Part shown: positions 58,133-64,000 of the stretch, one piece after another | How positions within the stretch are numbered: the stretch's first letter is position 1 | How the letters are laid out: each line of letters starts with the position of its first letter | Assembly (NCBI GenBank): GCA_003167555.1 | Contig: PMSN01000025.1 | Span: forward strand, 248,001 to 312,000 | Direction: 5' to 3' | DNA length: 64,000 bases | Source: Spartobacteria bacterium | GTDB taxonomy: Bacteria > Verrucomicrobiota > Verrucomicrobiia > Chthoniobacterales > UBA10450 | Notes under the pieces: generated by a model | What the model saw: only the letters and a program-made list of their open reading frames with translations | What the model was told of the DNA's origin: nothing | Database searches by the model: none | Position numbers and translations under genes: made by a program

Positions 58133-59035
58133 TTAGTTAAGCTGATACGCCTCGACTACGGCGACACCTGTTGTGTTGTTTTTGCCGCGCACGACAGCCG
58201 TATAATTACCCGGAGTGAGCTGGCGAAGGATCGCAGCCTCACGCGGATCGGACGGCGGGATGGTGCTGTCGATGATCGCCTGTTTGTTCGGCGAATCCTG
58301 CCAATTGTCGTTGCTTTCTATGATGCTGCCCTGGCCGTCGTGCAGCTCCAGTGTGGGGTCTTGCAGCGTGTTCGGAATGTTGGGCAGGCTTGGGCCGATC
58401 GCGCGGAAAAGAACGTTCGTCGTCCCGCTGCCAACTACAATTGTGCCGCAAATCAGAACGTTGTCGCCTTGGTCAACGAATCCGCGGGTGGAGATGTTAG
58501 CCAGCTTCGAGTCCACCGTCAGGTCAAGATCATAGACTTCTACCACGCCGACGCCAGTGGTTCCGCCTTTACCGGCAAGCACAGCGGTGTAATTGCCCGG
58601 ATTCAGGCTCTTAACGATGGCAGACTCATAATCGTTGCCCGGTGGAATTGTGGTCGCTTGTAATTCGTCCTGCTGCGTGTCTCTCCAGTTCTCATTTGCT
58701 GTGACCGCACCGGACGACTCATGCAATTCCAGGGTTGGGTCAGCCAGGTTTTCGTTCACCGGCAATGATGGACCAATCCCGCGCGTTATGATTTTCTTCG
58801 GCTGCGTCCCCGTCACGATGAAACCTGCGATCAGCACGTTGTTACCAGTGCCGACCGCGAGTCGCGTGGAGATGTTAGCGAGATGAACTGCCGGCGCCGC
58901 AGCGCTAACGGATGCGGGTTTTGCATGGATGACCGACTGCGCGGTAAGGCCGTTGTAAGCGATAAAGAACGCCAAAAATGCAACCGCCGCCAAACTCGAC
59001 ATCCGGTTTAGAACGCGGGGAAACCGGCGTGACAT
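58133..59035 (-). CDS. Secreted protein built of two 110-residue repeat domains
   Basis: 300 residues from the ATG at 59035, chosen because it starts a signal peptide (MSSLAAVAFLAFFIAYNGLT follows); the frame extends to 59107. The mature protein is two copies of the domain also found in the beta-helix protein: LANISTRLAVGTGNNVLIAG ... DPTLELHESSGAVTANENWR ... GNYTAVLAGKGGTTGVGVVE, and LANISTRGFVDQGDNVLICG ... DPTLELHDGQGSIIESNDNW ... GNYTAVVRGKNNTTGVAVVE. It has no other domain. It may be a stand-alone partner for the RCC1 protein encoded immediately downstream. Confidence 0.8.
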   Translation of the reverse strand: MSRRFPRVLNRMSSLAAVAFLAFFIAYNGLTAQSVIHAKPASVSAAAPAVHLANISTRLAVGTGNNVLIAGFIVTGTQPKKIITRGIGPSLPVNENLADPTLELHESSGAVTANENWRDTQQDELQATTIPPGNDYESAIVKSLNPGNYTAVLAGKGGTTGVGVVEVYDLDLTVDSKLANISTRGFVDQGDNVLICGTIVVGSGTTNVLFRAIGPSLPNIPNTLQDPTLELHDGQGSIIESNDNWQDSPNKQAIIDSTIPPSDPREAAILRQLTPGNYTAVVRGKNNTTGVAVVEAYQLN

Positions 59036-59257
59036 TTTCCGGATAATCCATCCTTGTCTACGCGAGTCAGGCCTGAGGAATTCGAATAAGGAGCGTGAAG
59101 GAAACATCTGTTAGGACAGCGTTACGGCTGGTCGTATTTATGTCGCGTGCGGCTTTAGAACAAGCTATTTTTGCGCCACTTTCGTAAATCAACCCATTAT
59201 CAGAGCTCCGCGTTTTTGCGTGGTGACCAAGTCCGATGTGAGCGGTCGCTTCGGAAA

Positions 59258-60076
59258 CTACTGGCGACTCGTCGCCTGGGGTGAGGTACCCCGCGTGCCC
59301 TCGGGTGGCCCTTGCGGCCGCCGATAATCTCCGGCGCTGAAATATTTTTCGAGCCAGATGTAGAGGCAGATGAAGAGGTAGCGGCCGCCCATTTCCTTGA
59401 TTTTTAACTTCGGCGTGCCCGTGCGCCGGTTGCGCCAGGTGATGGGTATCGTGGTCCAACTGAAGCCGCGCACGATTGCCTTGAGCGGGATCTCCACGGT
59501 GATGTTGAAATGCGGCGCGATCAGTGGGCGGCAGCCCTCAATTACTTCTCTGCGGTACGCTTTGAAGGCGTTCGTTGTGTCGTTCAGTTTGATCCGGAAG
59601 AGAACCTTCAGGAAATAATTCGCGAGACGGTTCAGGAACAATTTGAATTTTGGGTAATCGATGACGCCGCCGCCTTTGATGAACCGGCTGCCGAAGACGC
59701 AATCGTAGCCTTCGTTTAGTTTATTCCAGTAGCGGACCACATCGCGGGAATCGTCGGATTCATCGGCCATCATGACCACCACGGCGTCGCCCTTCATTTG
59801 ATCGAGGCCGCAGATTACCGCGCGGCCGAATCCGTTCCGGCCGGGATTCTGAGTCGGGGCCAGAGTGGGGATGCGCGAGCGCAAATCCTGGAGGATTTCC
59901 CACGTCCGATCGCTGCTGCCGTCATCGACCACCACAATTTCGTGCGGCACGTGATTGAGACGCAGCTCAACATGAAGTTTCTCGACGGTGGAAGCGATGC
60001 ATCCTTCCTCGTCGCGAGCCGGGATCACGACTGAAAGAAGTTTCAGCCCGTTTCCGATGGGGGGCTCGGCGTTCAT
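59258..60076 (-). CDS. GT2 glycosyltransferase, dolichyl/polyprenyl-phosphate mannose synthase-like
   Basis: 272 residues from the ATG at 60076, overlapping the epimerase stop by four bases; longer frames lie inside that gene. The GT-A fold has LLSVVIPARDEEGCIASTVE, HEIVVVDDGSSDRTWEILQD and the DxD-like MMADESDDSRDVVRYWNKLN; a TPKLKIKEMGGRYLFICLYI segment near the end may associate with the membrane. The family charges polyprenyl phosphate with a sugar. That lipid-linked sugar is exactly the donor that GT-C enzymes use, which fits the four paralogues in the locus. Confidence 0.88.
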   Translation of the reverse strand: MNAEPPIGNGLKLLSVVIPARDEEGCIASTVEKLHVELRLNHVPHEIVVVDDGSSDRTWEILQDLRSRIPTLAPTQNPGRNGFGRAVICGLDQMKGDAVVVMMADESDDSRDVVRYWNKLNEGYDCVFGSRFIKGGGVIDYPKFKLFLNRLANYFLKVLFRIKLNDTTNAFKAYRREVIEGCRPLIAPHFNITVEIPLKAIVRGFSWTTIPITWRNRRTGTPKLKIKEMGGRYLFICLYIWLEKYFSAGDYRRPQGPPEGTRGTSPQATSRQ

Positions 60077-61143
60077 AAAATGGCGGACATTTCCAGCCAA
60101 TGCGGATGGGCCTCGGCATGTTGCGCGATTTCTTCGAGGATCGTTTTCAACGCCGTGGCGGGGCGCCATGCCCAGGTTTCGGCGGCCAGGCGCGAATCCA
60201 TTACGAGCCAAGGGACATCGAACGGTCGTGGAGTCGGATCGCTCGCGACTTCGTGGGCGCCGGAGCGCGCTGCGCACCACGCGCTCAATTGCGCCAACGA
60301 CATGCTGTTCTCTTTTCCTCCGCCGAAATTCACGATGCGCGGCGTCGCGGAACCGGCGGTGGCGAATTGCTTTTGCAAAACAGGGAGAAGGTCGCGCGGA
60401 TGCAGGCAATCGCGGGTTTGATGTCCCGCGCCGTCGAAGCCGATATACTTCAGCGGCGCGCGTCGCAAATACGCATGAATCCAGAAGGAGAATATTCCCT
60501 GATCGGCGCGACCGAACTGCCCGGCCCCGGCCAGGACACCGCACCGGTTGATCCAGACCGGGAACTCAAAGGTCTCGCCGTATTCCCGCGCCACATGTTC
60601 CGAGGCGAGCTTGGAGCTTCCGTAGAGCGAGATCGGCGGTGCGGAGGAAAAATTTTCGGCGATGCCGTGCGCACTGGCGCCGGCTGGAAGCAAACCGGTG
60701 TGGTCGGGTTCGAAAGCCGCGTCTTTCACGATCACAGGTATTTCGACGAGCGCCTTCACGGAATAAACGCGGCTCGTGCTCAACAAGGTGAATCCTGCCC
60801 GGTGTTTCTTCGCCAGCTCGAGCAGGTTGATTGTTCCGTATAGATTGTGTTCGATCAGCTGGCGGCTGCTCGTGGCGCCATCAACTCCCGCGAGCACACT
60901 CGGGTTCGCGGCCGCATCGATGATCCAATCGATCGCGCGGATGGATTCGAGATCGCTCTGCGCGCGGACGTCGGCGTGAAAAAGTTTCACGCCTCGTTTC
61001 CGCAACGGCTCGATGTTCAGGTGGCTGCCGGCGCGGCTGAAATTATCGAACCCGACGATCTCGATCGTGGAATCGAGGTCGAGCAGACCAGTCGCGAGGC
61101 TGCTTCCCGCAAAACCGCAAATGCCTGAGACGAGAATCTTCAT
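60073..61143 (-). CDS. NAD-dependent sugar-nucleotide epimerase/dehydratase
   Basis: 356 residues from the ATG at 61143; the frame extends to 61347 but with an arginine-rich, implausible leader. MKILVSGICGFAGSSLATGL is the NAD-binding turn; the S-Y-K-type catalytic set lies in STSRVYSVKALVE and ISLYGSSKLASEHVAREYGE. The overall pattern is close to CDP-paratose/tyvelose 2-epimerase-like members of the extended SDR family. It probably supplies an unusual deoxysugar to the glycan. Coupled to the GT2 gene downstream. Confidence 0.87.
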   Translation of the reverse strand: MKILVSGICGFAGSSLATGLLDLDSTIEIVGFDNFSRAGSHLNIEPLRKRGVKLFHADVRAQSDLESIRAIDWIIDAAANPSVLAGVDGATSSRQLIEHNLYGTINLLELAKKHRAGFTLLSTSRVYSVKALVEIPVIVKDAAFEPDHTGLLPAGASAHGIAENFSSAPPISLYGSSKLASEHVAREYGETFEFPVWINRCGVLAGAGQFGRADQGIFSFWIHAYLRRAPLKYIGFDGAGHQTRDCLHPRDLLPVLQKQFATAGSATPRIVNFGGGKENSMSLAQLSAWCAARSGAHEVASDPTPRPFDVPWLVMDSRLAAETWAWRPATALKTILEEIAQHAEAHPHWLEMSAIL

Positions 61144-61186
61144 CTCAAAAAATCCACGCCCAACAATGCCTTTGTCGTCTGGCCAT

Positions 61187-61612
61187 CTATCCGGAAGTAT
61201 CGCTGACTGTTTTGCCGCTCCGCGCGTCGCTTTCGTCCGCGATCGCGATCGCCTCAATCTCGACGCGCGCGTTTTTCGGCAACGTCGAGACCCCGACGGT
61301 GGATCGCGCCGGCGGCTGGCTCGTGAAGTAGGTCGCGTAAATCTCATTCATTTTCGGAAAATCAGCGAAGTCGGCCAGGAAGACGGTCGTCTTCACGACG
61401 TTGGCCAGAGTGAGTTGTTCCGCCTTCAAGACGGCCGACAAATTGTCGAGGACGCGGCGCGTTTGCTCGGAGATATCTTCCGAAACGATCTGCCCGGTTT
61501 TCGGATCGAGCGGGACCTGGCCGGCGCAAAATATCATCGACCCGGCCCGGACGGCCTGGGAGTACGGCCCGATGGCCGCCGGCGCCTCGGTGGTGGAAAT
61601 GATCTTCTTCAT
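61187..61612 (-). CDS. ridA: RidA-family (YjgF) enamine/imine deaminase
   Basis: 141 residues of the Rid family, which hydrolyses reactive 2-aminoacrylate and similar enamines. AAIGPYSQAVRAGSMIFCAG, QVPLDPKTGQIVSEDISEQT and the active-site PPARSTVGVSTLPKNARVEI (Arg of RidA proper) are present. A slightly long, Ser/Asp-rich C-terminus is added. It stands alone, followed upstream by a long inverted repeat. Confidence 0.9.
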   Translation of the reverse strand: MKKIISTTEAPAAIGPYSQAVRAGSMIFCAGQVPLDPKTGQIVSEDISEQTRRVLDNLSAVLKAEQLTLANVVKTTVFLADFADFPKMNEIYATYFTSQPPARSTVGVSTLPKNARVEIEAIAIADESDARSGKTVSDTSG

Positions 61613-61667
61613 CCGGCGACCCTAGCGGGAAAAATCTCGTGCACAATCTCAGAGCGTAGCGATAGTT

Positions 61668-61824
61668 GTCATCCTGAGCCGCGCAGACGGCGAAGGACCT
61701 CTCAGTCGCACTACGCGTCACGCAAGTGGACATTACGGCTCCATCCGAAAATGGCGCCGAGCATAGCGCGGAAGCGTTAGACCCAGTGTGAGGTCCCTCG
61801 CCGTCTGACGCGGCTCGGGATGAC
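61668..61824. repeat. Long inverted repeat of the GTCATCCTGAG family
   Basis: Left arm 61668-61702 (GTCATCCTGAGCCGCGCAGA...) and right arm 61789-61824 (TGAGGTCCCTCGCCGTCTGA ... CGGGATGAC) pair with few mismatches; the 86 bases between hold no gene. It fills most of the 290-base gap between ridA and secA, so secA's promoter must lie within or just beside it. Confidence 0.7.
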
Positions 61825-61902
61825 ACGCAGTGCCACCGTCGACCCGCAATCCGCTGGCGCTTGCGGTTGTTTCCGAAGGAAATGCGTCAATATTACCGCA
61901 CA

Positions 61903-64000
61903 TCATGGTTGGCTGGATCTTGAAGAAAATACTTGGCTCAAAAAATCAGCGCGAAATCAAGCGCATGGCGCCCATGGTCCAGCGAATCAACGAGCTGGAC
62001 GAACAGTTCAAAGCGCTCTCGGACGACGATCTCCGCGCCAAGACCGCGGCTTGGAAAACGGAGCTGGCTGCGATTTCCGATTTGCTGGAGCAATGGGCGA
62101 AGCTCGACGAAATTTTGCCGGAAGCATTCGCGGTCGTGAAAAACGCGGCGCGCCGGCTGATGGAGCGCCAGCAGACCTTCAGCGTCTGCGATCAGCCGAT
62201 GACCTGGAACATGGTGCACTTCGACGTGCAGCTCGTGGGCGGCATGGTTCTGCATCGCGGCAAGATCGCGGAGATGGCGACGGGTGAAGGCAAGACACTC
62301 GTCGCGACGTTGCCGCTTTATTTGAACGCGCTCACCGGAAAGGGCGCGCACCTCGTGACCGTGAACGATTATCTCGCGCGCCGCGACGCCGAGTGGATGG
62401 GGGAGCTCTATAGTTTTCTCGGCCTCACCTGCGGTTGCATTCAACACGATCAGCCGCCAGACCTGCGTCGCGAGCAGTACGGGATGGACATCACCTACGG
62501 CACGAACAGCGAGTTCGGCTTCGATTACCTGCGCGACAACGGCATGGCCACGACGCGCGAGCAGCAGGTCCAGCGCGGCTACAATTACGCCATCGTCGAC
62601 GAAGTCGATTCCATCCTGATCGACGAAGCGCGCACGCCGCTCATCATCAGCGGACCGAGCACCGTTTCGACGCATCAATACGACAAGTGGAAGCCGCTCG
62701 TGGACCAGCTGGTGCGTAAACAAACCATGTTGTGCAATCGCCTGTCGAGTGACGCGAAGGAACTTTTCGAGCAGGGCAAGAACGAAGAGGGCGGCCTCGT
62801 TCTGTTCAAGGTGAAACTCGGCCAGCCGCGCAACAAGCAACTCCTGCGCATGATGGAAGACCCCGAGAAGCGCAGGGCGATGGACAAGGCCGAGCTCTCG
62901 TTTTACCAGGACACGCGCAAGGAGGAACTCTTCGCGCTGAAGGAAGAGCTCTTCTTCACGATCGACGAGAAATCGAACGAGTCCGATCTCTCCGAACAAG
63001 GCCGCGCGTTCCTGAATCCGGACGAGCCCGATTCGTTCGTGCTCCCGGACTTGATCAGCGAATTTACCGAGATCGATTTGGACAAATCGCTTTCCGACGA
63101 AGAGAAAGAGAAAGCGAAGGTCGAGCGCCAGCAGCATTGCGACGCGCAGGCCGAACGCATCCACAACATCTCGCAACTCCTCCGCGCCTTCTGCCTTTTC
63201 GAGAAAGACGTCGCTTACGTTATCGAGGAAAACAAAGTCGTCATCGTGGACGAATACACCGGCCGCAAGATGCCGGGCCGCCGCTGGAGCGATGGCTTGC
63301 ACCAGGCGGTCGAAGCGAAGGAAGGCGTCCAGATCGACCGCGAGACACAGACCCTCGCCACGATCACGATCCAGAATTATTTCCGGCTTTATCACAAACT
63401 CGCCGGCATGACGGGCACCGCGGAAACCGAAGCGAACGAATTCCACGACATCTACAAGCTCGATGTCATGGTTATCCCAACGAACCGGCCCGTTGCGCGC
63501 AAAGACGCGAACGATCGCATCTACAAAACGCGGCGCGAAAAATACAACGCGGTCATCAACGAGATCAAGGAACGGCACGGGAAAGCGCAGCCGGTCCTGG
63601 TCGGCACCGTTAGCGTGGAAGCCTCCGAGTTGCTCAGCCGGATGCTGAAACGCGAGAAAGTTCCGCATAACGTTTTGAACGCGAAGTATCACATGCAGGA
63701 GGCCGAGATCGTGCAGCGCGCCGGCCAGGCGGGAACGGTCACGATCTCAACTAATATGGCCGGCCGCGGCACCGACATTAAGCTCGGCGAAGACGTCCCC
63801 GGTCGCGGCGGACTTTTCGTCATCGGCACCGAGCGGCACGAATCGCGCCGGATCGACCGGCAGTTGCGCGGACGTTGCGCGCGCCAGGGCGACCCGGGTG
63901 GCTCGCGCTTCTACGTCAGCTTCGAGGACGATCTCATGCGCAACTTCGGTGCGGCCGATCGCATGACGAAAATCATGGAGCGCTTCGGCCTCGAGGAAGG
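61903..64000 (+). CDS. secA: Preprotein translocase ATPase SecA (3' end beyond the window)
   Basis: The motor of Sec-dependent export. The frame starts [20 protein letters not shown] at an ATG at 61903 and runs open for 699 codons to the last base, so the protein is incomplete. It contains ATP-binding [20 protein letters not shown] (about 126), [20 protein letters not shown] (about 232), the preprotein cross-linking domain, [40 protein letters not shown] and NBD2 motifs [13 protein letters not shown] and [20 protein letters not shown]. The acidic insertion in NBD1 (about 310-400) is longer than in E. coli. The many exported proteins in the window depend on it. Confidence 0.96.

Noticed and set aside
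61938-63692. Open reading frame of 584 codons on the minus strand
   Set aside because: It is the exact antisense of secA, whose protein sequence is unmistakable. GC-rich codon use leaves the opposite strand open.

Overview
The window is about 64 kb of GC-rich, gene-dense DNA from a Gram-negative (didermic) bacterium. LpxA, a TolC-type outer-membrane channel, the non-mevalonate kinase IspE and a three-gene succinate dehydrogenase with a single-polypeptide cytochrome b subunit are all present. Together with many small palindromic intergenic repeats and secreted proteins that share a 110-residue domain, this suggests a soil-type Verrucomicrobium (Chthoniobacterales/Spartobacteria-like). That placement is an inference from gene content; there is no rRNA gene to test it.

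Region 1 (1-10 kb) is housekeeping: a membrane fatty acid desaturase, then prs, rplY, pth, rpsF, ssb, dprA, a zinc alcohol dehydrogenase and a long type IA topoisomerase. Region 2 (7-17 kb) is a patchwork. The 3' ends of dprA and of the topoisomerase gene each occur a second time about 1 kb downstream, each bracketing one extra gene. Next come an aldo/keto reductase fragment, a two-gene restriction-modification cassette (N6-adenine methyltransferase plus PD-(D/E)XK protein), an orphan HEPN protein, a small membrane protein whose 3' end is also repeated, and a decayed gene. Region 3 (17-34 kb) returns to core functions: nrdR, a HIT protein, an L,D-transpeptidase, small exported proteins, tRNA-Ser(GCU), moeA, a MarR regulator with TolC, pgeF, lpxA-radC, a polyprenyl diphosphate synthase, a cyclic-nucleotide-binding protein, a lipoate ligase homologue, pyrF, ispE and sdhCAB.

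Region 4 (34-61 kb) is a large surface-glycan and secreted-protein locus. It has four related polytopic membrane proteins that look like GT-C glycosyltransferases, three GT-B glycosyltransferases (one fused to a methyltransferase), a double GT-A protein, a methyltransferase carrying the same N-terminal module as the double GT-A protein, a DPM1-like GT2 and a sugar-nucleotide epimerase. Interleaved are a parallel beta-helix protein, an RCC1-propeller protein and a small protein made only of the shared 110-residue domain. Genes on each strand commonly overlap by 1-20 bases, so they are probably co-transcribed. Region 5 (61-64 kb) holds a RidA protein, a long inverted repeat and the first 699 codons of secA, which runs off the end.

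The two most unusual signals are (i) duplicated gene 3' ends that bracket cargo genes and (ii) modular reuse of one beta-sandwich (and coiled-coil) segment across different enzyme classes in the glycan locus.
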